From assembly GCA_964541895.1 (NCBI GenBank), contig CAZISM010000113.1, positions 1-17,256 on the forward strand: a stretch of 17,256 bases of DNA. The letters are read 5' to 3'. Of the stretch, positions 6,566-14,552 are shown one piece after another. The stretch is from CAZISM01 sp964541895. GTDB taxonomy: Bacteria; Zhuqueibacterota; Zhuqueibacteria; Residuimicrobiales; Residuimicrobiaceae. The position numbers and the translations under genes are program-made. The notes under the pieces are model-generated. The model saw only the letters and a list, made by a program, of their open reading frames with translations, was not told the origin of the DNA and ran no database searches. Position 1 is the stretch's first letter, and every line of letters begins with the position of its first letter.

Positions 6566-7567
6566 TCATTGGTGCTGAGCCGCTTCGATGAAGGCAAAGA
6601 TATTCTCCAGCGGCGTATCACCCTCTACTGAATGAGAAGGGGAAAAAATATAGCCACCCGCTCTCCCCCATGCCAGCAGCCGTTGCGATTCTTGCCTGAC
6701 CTGAGCCGGGCTTCCATAGGGCAGCGTTCGCTGCATGGAAAGGCCGCCGTGAAAAGCCAGACGGCCACGATAGGCCCGCAACAGCCCCTCCACATCCATC
6801 ACCTCCGGTTGAAACGGATTGAAACAGTGTACGCCCAATTCGATCAAATCGTCAAACAGTTCATCCACATCGCCGCAGGAGTGAATAAAGACATATTTGC
6901 CGGCATCCCGGACCGCCCGATACATGCGCATGAGCGGCGGATGGATAAATTCGCGCCACAGGGCAGGCCCCATGATCAGTCCCCGTTGTTGCCCCCAATC
7001 GTCGCCAAAATAGATGCCGTCGATGTCGAACGTCAGAGCGTTGCTGATTTGCTGCAGATTGTATTCGGTGATGGCAGCCAGGAGTTCGTGGACAAAGTGC
7101 GGGTGGTCGACAAAATCCATCAGCAGATTTTCCATGCCGCGCAACGTCCAGGCCCGCTCAAACAGGGAAAAACCGATCTGATAGACCCGAAACATATCCG
7201 GCTTGGCCGCCAGCTCAGCGGGGATGTCGGCAAAGAGTCTTTCGTCCATGGGATCCGGAAAGCGATAGTGTTGCAGGCTGGGCTCGGGCAGAACACAATT
7301 ACAGACATTGCCGATATCTTTATCAATGGAGCGGTCCCAGATAACGCCAAAAACGTCCTGATACATTTCCTGGCCCAAAGGCGTGAAAAAACCGATGTCA
7401 TGACCCAGATTCAAAATATGATTCTGCAGCACCTGATCCAGATCGATCACGCCATAGTGCTGCTGCAGCTGTTTCCTGGGCTCGAGGGTAAACTTGAAGG
7501 ACCACGGAACATAATCAGGTTTTTCACCATCAAGAACCGCCTTGATGACTTGACGGCGGGTCGGCAT
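6566..7567 (-). CDS. Uroporphyrinogen decarboxylase-family protein
   Basis: The product has 333 residues, counted from the ATG at 7567-7565, which follows AAGGAGG. The open frame extends 26 codons further upstream, but without a comparable ribosome site. The protein has the UroD/cobalamin-methyltransferase barrel signatures: TRRQVIKAVLDGEKPDYVPW at the N-terminus, IYFGDDWGQQ (about 185-194), the metal-type motif H229-S-C231-G, and GGYIFSPSHSVEGDTPLENI near the end. It lacks the N-terminal arginine and glutamine signature of heme-pathway UroD (hemE) and is not expected to make heme. Relatives include methyl-transfer enzymes such as MtaA, where a cysteine stands at about the position of S311-H312 here. 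Function is unknown. The gene sits 12 bp before the dehydrogenase gene, within a sugar operon. Confidence 0.8.
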   Translation of the reverse strand: MPTRRQVIKAVLDGEKPDYVPWSFKFTLEPRKQLQQHYGVIDLDQVLQNHILNLGHDIGFFTPLGQEMYQDVFGVIWDRSIDKDIGNVCNCVLPEPSLQHYRFPDPMDERLFADIPAELAAKPDMFRVYQIGFSLFERAWTLRGMENLLMDFVDHPHFVHELLAAITEYNLQQISNALTFDIDGIYFGDDWGQQRGLIMGPALWREFIHPPLMRMYRAVRDAGKYVFIHSCGDVDELFDDLIELGVHCFNPFQPEVMDVEGLLRAYRGRLAFHGGLSMQRTLPYGSPAQVRQESQRLLAWGRAGGYIFSPSHSVEGDTPLENIFAFIEAAQHQ

Positions 7568-7659
7568 GACTGAATATCCTCCTTCTGCAATCCGTCCAAC
7601 AGCCGGCACCATGCCATTGCGGGGGGATCGATGTAACGACTGCATAGGCGACAGTGTCT

Positions 7660-9822
7660 TCAGGGGCGCATGGTCAATTGCACTTTAAAAACCGCCTTTT
7701 CATCCATCGGCATAAAGCGCGAGCGCGGATCATAGCGGTTTTGCCAATTTTTATTATACACCAGGTATATCTCATTCCCGGGCAGCAGTTCCCACCGCAA
7801 ACGGATATTGGCTCCCAATAAACGCGACGTATCGTCATACTGAATATAGTTTAAAAGCCCCAACCGGGAAGAGTGATACAGATCGAAGCGCAGCTGGTAT
7901 ACCCGTTCGTCGTATTCGCCCTCTTCCAGATCGCCATGAACACGGTCAAATTCCACACCGACATTGAGATGGCCGTTTAATCTGTATTTCAGCTCCAGCT
8001 CGATGCCCTGCATACGACCGGAATAATAGCTGCCGTTGCGATACTCGGTGCTGAAGACGATAGGCCAGAAAGAGGGCGACGCATACTCGAATTCCCAATA
8101 ACCGAACTCGTATCGCCTGGCAGGGATGATCACCGAATTGGCGACCTCGAACGGTTCTTTAAACACATCCACATCCCTGGCCAGATAGACGCCGAAATAA
8201 TGCCCGCCTTCGCTGCGAGCGGAAAAAGGGCACACGGCCAGATAATGGTTTTCCAATTGTCCGGACAGATCCCAATAGATGGACTGCGACATCCAGAAGA
8301 ACCACTGACGAACCAAAGCGCCCCACCAGCCGTTTACCGGCCGCGGCATGTATTGCATGTTCGTCGATACGCCTCTGGCGGCGGTGCGGCGAATATAACC
8401 CAGCGCCGGTTCCATGGCATCGCCATAGTGATTGTAGAGAAAGTTGATATCCCAGAGATCGTTGGGATAATCAAGTTTGCAGCCATAGGCATAATGCTGT
8501 CCGGAGCTTTGGTTCTGGTTATACACGTACCAGCCATCCACAGAAAAGTTTTTGCTGCCGCGGAACTGGGATGTGGAATAACGAAAATCGGTGCCGATCA
8601 GGCTGTTGCGCCGGCTGCCGGCGGGATTGCCATGGGTTGCAATCAATCCGAGCCGACTCTGTTTCCACAGGTCCTGAGAAATGCGGCCGGCAAAGAGCTG
8701 CTGGCCGCCGAGGTCGAGCTCAGGTCTTGCCCCGGTATTGACGTTGAGAAAAGCCAGGTTTGTCCGCCCGAGTTTGCCGAACAGCCGCGCTCCGTAGCGA
8801 ACGGGCAGCGGGTTTCCCTGATACAGCCCCATGGTGCGGCTGAAAAAAGGATAAAAGTTCATGCCGTTGGGGCCGAATTCAAAAATATTGGAACCTTCGA
8901 GAAAAAAAGCCCGCTTTTCCGGAAACAGCAAAGGGAATCGACTGGTGTTGATCAGCCGTTCGTCCACTTCGGTTTCCGCAAAATCGGTATGATAGCTCAC
9001 AGCACCCACCAGGTTGGGCGTAAAGTATTTATAGACATCGAGCCCGCCGGACTCCTCCCTGCTCAAGCCCCGGCCGCTCGCTTGTTCCCGGCTCGCGCTC
9101 ACTTTGCCGAAAGGTCGTATGGTCAGACCGTTGCCCTGCTGAATCCGCTCGATGCCAACGAGCATGCCGGCTTCCATCGGATTGAAAAAATGGCGGTCAG
9201 GAGTCGGTCCGGCCAGACGAATCGTTTCCAGCTTGCGCGGAATATAGCGCTCGACATTGATCCCCCAGTGCGTCAGCCCCTCTTTGAACATCAGCGTTTT
9301 GAACGGAATCCGCACCTCTGCGGTCCATCCCTGCAAATTGATGCGGCATTCTGCATTCCAGATGCCGTCCCAATTCAGCGTGCAGTGCTCGCCCAGAGCA
9401 AAGCCCTCGCTGCGTGCGCCGCTGGCGTTGACGGCAAAAAAGAATGCGTTGCGGCGGTCCTGGATCGGATCGAGCACGATTTTAACGAGATCGTTGCTGC
9501 GCACATCCTCATCGAACACATCGTGGGCCAGGGTGTTGCTTTTTATCCGGCCCGGATCCGAATCGTGGCAGGTAATGCCCAGGTAGAGGGCCTCGTCGTC
9601 ATAGATCACGCGCAGATCGGTCAATTCGCTGGGTTCACCATCCGGCGTCGGCTCCACCATACGAAACTGAGAAAAAGGCGGTGTCTCGTGCCAGACCGGC
9701 TCGGACAAATCGCCGTCCAGTTGAGGCCGGTGCTGTACGCGACGGGCCTGCAGCATTATTGAGTCGGCATTCACCCCGGCGGCGAAGGTAAGCAGTATGG
9801 TGCAAAAGAGTCTGTAATTCAT
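7660..9822 (-). CDS. DUF5916-type outer-membrane barrel with CBM9-like domain
   Basis: The product has 720 residues. A signal peptide (about 1-19, ending GVNA) leads into a CBM9-like beta-sandwich (about 28-220) with PQLDGDLSEPVW, IYDDEALYLGITCHDSDP and NDLVKIVLDP. The rest alternates aromatic and polar residues in strand-like fashion, with repeated tyrosine, tryptophan and arginine segments typical of an outer-membrane beta-barrel (DUF5916). Such proteins are common in FCB-type bacteria; their substrate is generally unknown. The start overlaps the stop of the upstream lipoprotein mutarotase gene by four bases (ATGA at 9822-9819), so translation is likely coupled. A glycan-binding or glycan-passing role is inferred from the CBM9-like fold and neighbours. 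The C-terminus ends TMRP and lacks the usual terminal phenylalanine of barrel proteins. Confidence 0.82.
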   Translation of the reverse strand: MNYRLFCTILLTFAAGVNADSIMLQARRVQHRPQLDGDLSEPVWHETPPFSQFRMVEPTPDGEPSELTDLRVIYDDEALYLGITCHDSDPGRIKSNTLAHDVFDEDVRSNDLVKIVLDPIQDRRNAFFFAVNASGARSEGFALGEHCTLNWDGIWNAECRINLQGWTAEVRIPFKTLMFKEGLTHWGINVERYIPRKLETIRLAGPTPDRHFFNPMEAGMLVGIERIQQGNGLTIRPFGKVSASREQASGRGLSREESGGLDVYKYFTPNLVGAVSYHTDFAETEVDERLINTSRFPLLFPEKRAFFLEGSNIFEFGPNGMNFYPFFSRTMGLYQGNPLPVRYGARLFGKLGRTNLAFLNVNTGARPELDLGGQQLFAGRISQDLWKQSRLGLIATHGNPAGSRRNSLIGTDFRYSTSQFRGSKNFSVDGWYVYNQNQSSGQHYAYGCKLDYPNDLWDINFLYNHYGDAMEPALGYIRRTAARGVSTNMQYMPRPVNGWWGALVRQWFFWMSQSIYWDLSGQLENHYLAVCPFSARSEGGHYFGVYLARDVDVFKEPFEVANSVIIPARRYEFGYWEFEYASPSFWPIVFSTEYRNGSYYSGRMQGIELELKYRLNGHLNVGVEFDRVHGDLEEGEYDERVYQLRFDLYHSSRLGLLNYIQYDDTSRLLGANIRLRWELLPGNEIYLVYNKNWQNRYDPRSRFMPMDEKAVFKVQLTMRP

Positions 9823-10952
9823 CTGGCCGAAAATTTATATGCGCACACATGATGATAGGTTTCGCCGGGCCGCAGCACGGTGGACGGGAATTGGGGTTGA
9901 TTGGGTGAATCGGGAAAATGCTGCGTTTCCAGACAGAACGCCGATCGAAACGCGTAGGGCTTGCTGGCTTTGCCGACGGCCTGGCCGTTCAAAAAATTGC
10001 CGCCATAAAACTGCAGGCCCGGCTCAGTGGTATAGACCTCCATCATCCGGCCTGAGGCAGGCTCGTACACCGAGGCGCAGCGGAACAGGGAATGATCGGC
10101 AGGCCTGTTCAGCACATAGTTGTGATCATAGCCATTGCCCTTCTGCAGCTGTTCGAAATTCGCCTGCACACGATAGCCGATGGCCGTGGCGGTGCGAAAA
10201 TCCATGGCCGTGCCCTCCAGCAGCGCCAGTTCGCCGGTCGGGATCAGCACCGAATCAACCGGCGTGTAGCGATCGGCATCGATCCACAGTTCATGATCGT
10301 TGATGGTGCCGTTGCCGGCGCCGTGCAGATTAAAGAACGAATGGTGCGTCAGGTTCAGCACCGTCGGCTGGTCGGTCGTAGCCTGGTGTTCGATGTAAAA
10401 CTCGTTCTGCGGCGTCAGCTTGTAGGTCATGACCACCGACAGGTTGCCGGGATAGCCCTCTTCCCCATCCTTGGCAACGTATTTCAGTGTCAGCTCCGAA
10501 CCGCTGACCTGCTCCACATCCCATACCACGTTGTGAAATCCTTTGGGACCGCCATGCAGCGCCTGACCGTTGTTGTTCTGCGCCAGTTGGCAGGTCTGGC
10601 CGTCCAGCGTAAAGCGGCCGTTGGCGATGCGATTGCCGTAGCGTCCGATGGTAGCGCCGAAATAGGGCTCTTGGCTGTTCAAGTAGTCTTGAATCGAGTC
10701 GTAGCCGAGGACGACATCTTCATAGTGACCCTGGCGATCGGGCACCAACAGAGCGACGACGCGGCCGCCGAAATTGGTGACCGCCATCTGCAAACCGGCC
10801 TGGTTATGCAAATAGTACAGGCTCACCTGCTTGCCATCGATGGTGGCGGCAAAATTTTCTTTTTTAATCAGGTCCTGTAATACCGGCTTTTTGCTTTCCG
10901 GCGTATGGCATGACAACAGCCCGATCAACAGAACCATCATCAGGTATCTCAT
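9819..10952 (-). CDS. Aldose 1-epimerase, predicted lipoprotein
   Basis: The product has 377 residues. The N-terminus has a hydrophobic segment and a lipobox-like GLLSC with C15 as the likely lipidated cysteine, so the enzyme is probably membrane-anchored outside the cytoplasm. It is a GalM-type mutarotase that interconverts alpha and beta anomers of aldoses. The catalytic histidine is likely H204 in NLTHHSFFNL, and the catalytic glutamate E342 in CLETQHFPDSPN; LHGG (about 132-135) is also conserved. The start is supported by GAGGAG, which overlaps the stop of araD 12 bp upstream. Its last four bases overlap the next gene. A second, cytoplasmic paralogue lies at 13470-14507 in the same series. 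Together they suggest anomer conversion on both sides of the inner membrane. Confidence 0.9.
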   Translation of the reverse strand: MRYLMMVLLIGLLSCHTPESKKPVLQDLIKKENFAATIDGKQVSLYYLHNQAGLQMAVTNFGGRVVALLVPDRQGHYEDVVLGYDSIQDYLNSQEPYFGATIGRYGNRIANGRFTLDGQTCQLAQNNNGQALHGGPKGFHNVVWDVEQVSGSELTLKYVAKDGEEGYPGNLSVVMTYKLTPQNEFYIEHQATTDQPTVLNLTHHSFFNLHGAGNGTINDHELWIDADRYTPVDSVLIPTGELALLEGTAMDFRTATAIGYRVQANFEQLQKGNGYDHNYVLNRPADHSLFRCASVYEPASGRMMEVYTTEPGLQFYGGNFLNGQAVGKASKPYAFRSAFCLETQHFPDSPNQPQFPSTVLRPGETYHHVCAYKFSAR

Positions 10953-10964
10953 ACAATGACTCCT

Positions 10965-11663
10965 CTATTCCTTTTGTCCATAATAGGCGTACGGACCATG
11001 TTTGCGGGTAAAATGTTTTTGCACCAGAGCCGGCTTTAGCCGTGCGGTCATGGGATTTATCTGCAGCGTGCAGAAGGCCATGCGGGCCAGCTCTTCGAGG
11101 ACTACCGCATTGTACACCGCTTTTGCCGGCGTTTTGCCCCAGGTAAACGGGCCGTGCCCGGCCACCAGCACCATCTCTACCTCTTGCGGCGACAGGCCCT
11201 GAAAGGCGGCAAGAATCTGTTTTCCGGTCGATTCTTCGTAATCACCCTGAATCAGTTCATCGCTCATCAGCGCTGTGCAGGGCACGTCCACATGCAAATG
11301 GTCGGCATGGGTGGTGCCGAGAATCGGGATGGGCTTGCCGGCCTGGGCCCAGGACACGGCATAGGTCGAGTGCGTGTGCACCACCCCGCCGATATCCGGG
11401 AAATGGTTGTACAGCACCAGATGGGTTTTGGTGTCGGAGGATGGTTTGAGCGAACCTTCGACTACGCGGCCCTGCAGATCCAGCACGACCATATTATCAG
11501 CGGTCATTGTATCATAATCGACGCCGCTGGGTTTGATGGCGATAACGCCCTGCTGCCGGTCCAGACCGCTGACGTTACCAAAGGTAAACAGCACCAGACC
11601 ATGCCTGACCAGGGCCAGATTGCTTTGGTACACACTGCTTTTTAATTCATCGAATCGGGACAT
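10965..11663 (-). CDS. araD: L-ribulose-5-phosphate 4-epimerase
   Basis: The product has 232 residues, close to the 231 of the E. coli enzyme. It converts L-ribulose-5-phosphate to D-xylulose-5-phosphate, the last step of L-arabinose use, in the cytoplasm. Class II aldolase signatures are present: FGNVSG (28-33), KPSG (44-47), SSDT (75-78), the zinc histidines H96 and H98 in VVHTHS, and H170 in VAGHGPF. The C-terminal KHGPYAYYGQ carries the conserved tyrosine region. The gene follows araB by 70 bp, and a terminator-like hairpin lies just before the start. The ribosome site could be GAGG (about 10 bases away) or GGAC (about 5 bases away). The identification is strong because of length, motifs and pairing with araB. 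Confidence 0.96.
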   Translation of the reverse strand: MSRFDELKSSVYQSNLALVRHGLVLFTFGNVSGLDRQQGVIAIKPSGVDYDTMTADNMVVLDLQGRVVEGSLKPSSDTKTHLVLYNHFPDIGGVVHTHSTYAVSWAQAGKPIPILGTTHADHLHVDVPCTALMSDELIQGDYEESTGKQILAAFQGLSPQEVEMVLVAGHGPFTWGKTPAKAVYNAVVLEELARMAFCTLQINPMTARLKPALVQKHFTRKHGPYAYYGQKE

Positions 11664-11671
11664 ATTCGTCC

Positions 11672-11716
11672 GACCTCACAAAAAAAAGGGCCTCACCGGC
11701 AGAGGCTGGTGAGGTC
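11672..11716 (-). terminator. Terminator-like hairpin between araB and araD
   Basis: On the minus strand the stem CCTCACC/GGTGAGG (11714-11708 with 11697-11691), extended by a GC pair beyond a mismatch, is followed by CCC and eight T residues (11687-11680). That is a standard rho-independent terminator shape, beginning 17 bases after the araB stop. It should lower transcription into araD and the later genes. The same 5' arm, as GACCTCAC (11716-11709), is also perfectly complementary to GTGAGGTC (11679-11672), which carries the possible araD ribosome site. Confidence 0.7.
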
Positions 11717-11733
11717 CACGGATTGCATGCTGA

Positions 11734-13416
11734 CTAGCTGGTGAATTCCTGTTCGATCCAGTCGCACAGTTTGGAGTAACGCTGGTACACCGCTTTATAT
11801 TTTTCCGCCGCAACCGGATTCGGCGTAAACACTTTTTCAAAGCCGCTGCCCATGGCCTTTTGAGCATCCTCCATTTTTTTGTAGGCGCCGCACACCGTGG
11901 CGGCGGCCATGGCCGAACCCAGCGCACAGGCCTGCTCCGCAGCCGCTACCTTGATCGGCATGTTGAGGACGTCGGCAGTCACCTGCATGACAAAGGGCGA
12001 TTTTTTCGGAATGCCGCCGATGGCGATGATGCCGTCAATGCGCACCCCTTCGGCCACGAAGCGATCGACGATCTTTTTGGCGCCGAAGGCGGTCGATTCT
12101 ACGAGAGCGCGGAAAATTCGTGGCGCATCCGAGCCCAGGGTCAAACCGGTCAGCGCGCCTTTCAACGCCTGGTTGGCATCCGGTGTTCTGCGGCCGTTCA
12201 TCCAGTCCAGAGCCAGCACGGTCGATTCTTCCATGGATATTTTTTCTGCTGCGCTGGACAATTCCGGAATAAGCCGATCTTCGATCTTTTGCGCCAACTT
12301 GCGCTTGGCCTCTTCATCACAGTCCGCCACAGGTATCATAATATTTTCAATCGGCCACATCAATACCTCTTTGAACCAGGCATAGATATCGCCAAACGCC
12401 GACTGGCCGGCTTCCATGCCCAGTACACCCGGAACAATGGAACCATCCACCTGGCCGCAAATGCCGGCCACCAGCTTTTCGCCCTCTTTGGGGATGGGGC
12501 AGGTGATCATGTCGCAGGTGGAGGTGCCCATAACCTTGACCAGCATGTGCGGTTCGATACCTGCGCCGACAGCCCCAAAGTGCGCATCGAACGCGCCTAC
12601 GCCCACCACCACATCCGTGGACAGGCCAAGCCGGTTCGCCCATTCCGGCGTCAGCGTGCCCACCGCCTGTTCGCCGGTATAGGATTCGCTGTAGAGCCGC
12701 TGTCGCAGACCCTTCAACAGCGGATCCAGCTTTTGCAGGAATTCTTCGGACGGAAGTCCATTCCAGGAGGCATGCCACATCGCCTTGTGGCCGGCGGCGG
12801 TTCGGCTTCGTTTCAGAGTCAGCGGATCGGTCTGGCCGGTGAGCAGCCCGGGAAGCCAGTCGCAGTGTTCCACCCAGGAAAAGGCGGCGTCGCGTACCCC
12901 CTGGTCCTGGCGCAGCACATGCAGAATTTTGGACCAGAACCATTCAGACGAATAGATGCCTCCCGAGTACTTTGTGTAATCCTCGCCGCCCCAGGTGCGG
13001 GCGGTGTGATTGATCTCTTCCGCCTCTTTGACGGCCGTATGATCTTTCCACAGGACAAACATGGCATTGGGATTGTCCTCAAAGCCTTTGCTCAGAGCCA
13101 GCGGCATACCGGTTTTATCCACGGCGCAGGGGGTGGAGCCGGTGGTATCCACAGAGAGGCCTTTGATCTTTTCTGCCGTACCGACCGGAGCTTTTTGCAG
13201 AGCCGCCTTGAGTGAGCTCTCCAGCCCTTCTATATAGTCCAGCGGATGCTGCCTGAATTGATTCCGCCCCGGATCGCAGTACAGGCCCTGTTTCCAGCGG
13301 GGATAATAAAAAACATCCGCCGCCACTTCACGGCCGTCGGCCGCATCCACAATGACCGTGCGTACGGAATCCGTACCATAGTCCACACCGATGACAAAGG
13401 TTTCATCCGCTTTCAT
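11734..13416 (-). CDS. araB: Ribulokinase
   Basis: The product has 560 residues (E. coli AraB has 566). An upstream frame extension adds 60 codons, but the ATG at 13416 has a strong GGAAGGAG site and the family's usual N-terminus, so I used it. It phosphorylates ribulose with ATP in the cytoplasm. FGGY-kinase signatures are the N-terminal phosphate loop GVDYGTDSVRT (10-20), the catalytic base D277 in GVGAFDAHFG, GTST (297-300), and GGIPKKSPFVMQ (467-478). It lies 53 bp after the mutarotase gene and 70 bp before araD. L-arabinose isomerase, the usual partner, is not in the window. L-ribulose is the expected substrate because araD follows, although members also accept D-ribulose and ribitol-type sugars. 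Confidence 0.95.
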   Translation of the reverse strand: MKADETFVIGVDYGTDSVRTVIVDAADGREVAADVFYYPRWKQGLYCDPGRNQFRQHPLDYIEGLESSLKAALQKAPVGTAEKIKGLSVDTTGSTPCAVDKTGMPLALSKGFEDNPNAMFVLWKDHTAVKEAEEINHTARTWGGEDYTKYSGGIYSSEWFWSKILHVLRQDQGVRDAAFSWVEHCDWLPGLLTGQTDPLTLKRSRTAAGHKAMWHASWNGLPSEEFLQKLDPLLKGLRQRLYSESYTGEQAVGTLTPEWANRLGLSTDVVVGVGAFDAHFGAVGAGIEPHMLVKVMGTSTCDMITCPIPKEGEKLVAGICGQVDGSIVPGVLGMEAGQSAFGDIYAWFKEVLMWPIENIMIPVADCDEEAKRKLAQKIEDRLIPELSSAAEKISMEESTVLALDWMNGRRTPDANQALKGALTGLTLGSDAPRIFRALVESTAFGAKKIVDRFVAEGVRIDGIIAIGGIPKKSPFVMQVTADVLNMPIKVAAAEQACALGSAMAAATVCGAYKKMEDAQKAMGSGFEKVFTPNPVAAEKYKAVYQRYSKLCDWIEQEFTS

Positions 13417-13469
13417 GTACACTCCTTCCAATAAGTATCTCCCATAGCCGTTCAAACACAGGACCAGGG

Positions 13470-14507
13470 TCAGGCAACAGAGAATTTGAATATCGTCGTA
13501 TGATGATAGATTTTTCCCGGACGCAATATCGGCGACGGAAAGGAAAGCCGGTTGACCGAATCCGGATAGTACTGCGTCTCCAGACAAAAGCCGCAATACC
13601 TGTTATAGACAGCACCACCGGCGCCAACGATGGCGCCGAGATGGTTGCCGGTATACAACTGCACGCCGGGTTTGGTGGTCCACACCTCCATGGTGCGGCC
13701 GTTGCGGGGATCGCGCGCGGTAGCGGTTTTGACCAATCCCTGATGTGGCCTGGCTATGACAAAGCAGTGATCGTATCCGCCCGCCTGATCGATATCCTGG
13801 CCGATGGGCTTGCTGGTAGTAAAATCCATCGCCGTGTTGAACACCGATGTTACCACGCCGGTCGGAATCTGGTTTTCATCTGCAGCGAGATAACCGGGGC
13901 AGGCCAGCTCCAGTTCCTGATCCAGCACCGTACCGCTGCCGGCGCCGGCCAGATTCCAGTAGGCATGATTGGTCAGGTTCACCGGTGTCGGCCAGTCGGT
14001 CGTGGCCCGGTAATCGATGGCAAGCTCGCTCTTTTCGTTTAGCGAATAGGTAACCGCGGCATGAACGCAGCCGGGATAACCTTCCTCCTCATCCGGGCTG
14101 ATATAATAGAGTTTGACACCGGCGTGATCGTCGTCGATAAACGCCTCCGCCCGCCATACTTTTTTATCCCATCCGGATACTCCGCCGTGCAGATGGGTCA
14201 CGCCGCGCTCGTTGCACGCCAGGGTATGCATCTTGCCGTCCAGCTGGAAACGGCCCCCACCGATGCGATTGGCGAAGCGGCCGACGATGGCGCCAAAGAA
14301 GGGGTGGCCTTTCAGATAGCTTTCGAGGTCATCAAAGCCGAGACAGATATTGTCAACGCGACCGTGACGATCCGGCATCTGCAAGCCGACGAGAATGCCG
14401 CCATAGTTGGTAACCTGAGCTGTAATGCCGCTGGTGTTGGCAATGATGAAATGCTCAACCTGCTGATCGTCCCCTGTTTTTCCGAAAGGCAGTTGTTGCA
14501 GATCCAT
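13470..14507 (-). CDS. galM: Aldose 1-epimerase, cytoplasmic
   Basis: The product has 345 residues with no signal peptide, so it is probably cytoplasmic. It interconverts anomers of aldoses. The frame opens slightly further upstream with TTG at 14522, but the ATG at 14507 follows GGAGG by eight bases and fits better. Signatures are GRFANRI (about 76-82), HLHGG (105-109), the catalytic H181 in NLTNHAYWNL and the catalytic E310 in CLETQYYPDSVN. The lipoprotein mutarotase at 9819-10952 is a paralogue that shares these motifs but has a lipobox. The gene lies between the Gfo/Idh/MocA gene (45 bp) and araB (53 bp), in an arrangement that reads as one operon. Confidence 0.94.
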   Translation of the reverse strand: MDLQQLPFGKTGDDQQVEHFIIANTSGITAQVTNYGGILVGLQMPDRHGRVDNICLGFDDLESYLKGHPFFGAIVGRFANRIGGGRFQLDGKMHTLACNERGVTHLHGGVSGWDKKVWRAEAFIDDDHAGVKLYYISPDEEEGYPGCVHAAVTYSLNEKSELAIDYRATTDWPTPVNLTNHAYWNLAGAGSGTVLDQELELACPGYLAADENQIPTGVVTSVFNTAMDFTTSKPIGQDIDQAGGYDHCFVIARPHQGLVKTATARDPRNGRTMEVWTTKPGVQLYTGNHLGAIVGAGGAVYNRYCGFCLETQYYPDSVNRLSFPSPILRPGKIYHHTTIFKFSVA

Positions 14508-14552
14508 GATGACGACCTCCAAATAGGATGAGTAAAAAGAAAAGTGCAGCTG

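Noticed and set aside
8200..9762. Plus-strand open frame of 520 codons
   Set aside because: It lies wholly antisense to the DUF5916 barrel gene. Its translation has no recognisable domain, and GC-rich codon use on the true strand readily leaves the opposite frame open.
11860..13215. Plus-strand open frame of 451 codons
   Set aside because: It is antisense to araB, which has full-length family motifs and a strong ribosome site. The antisense product is rich in His, Gly, Arg and Phe without any domain pattern.
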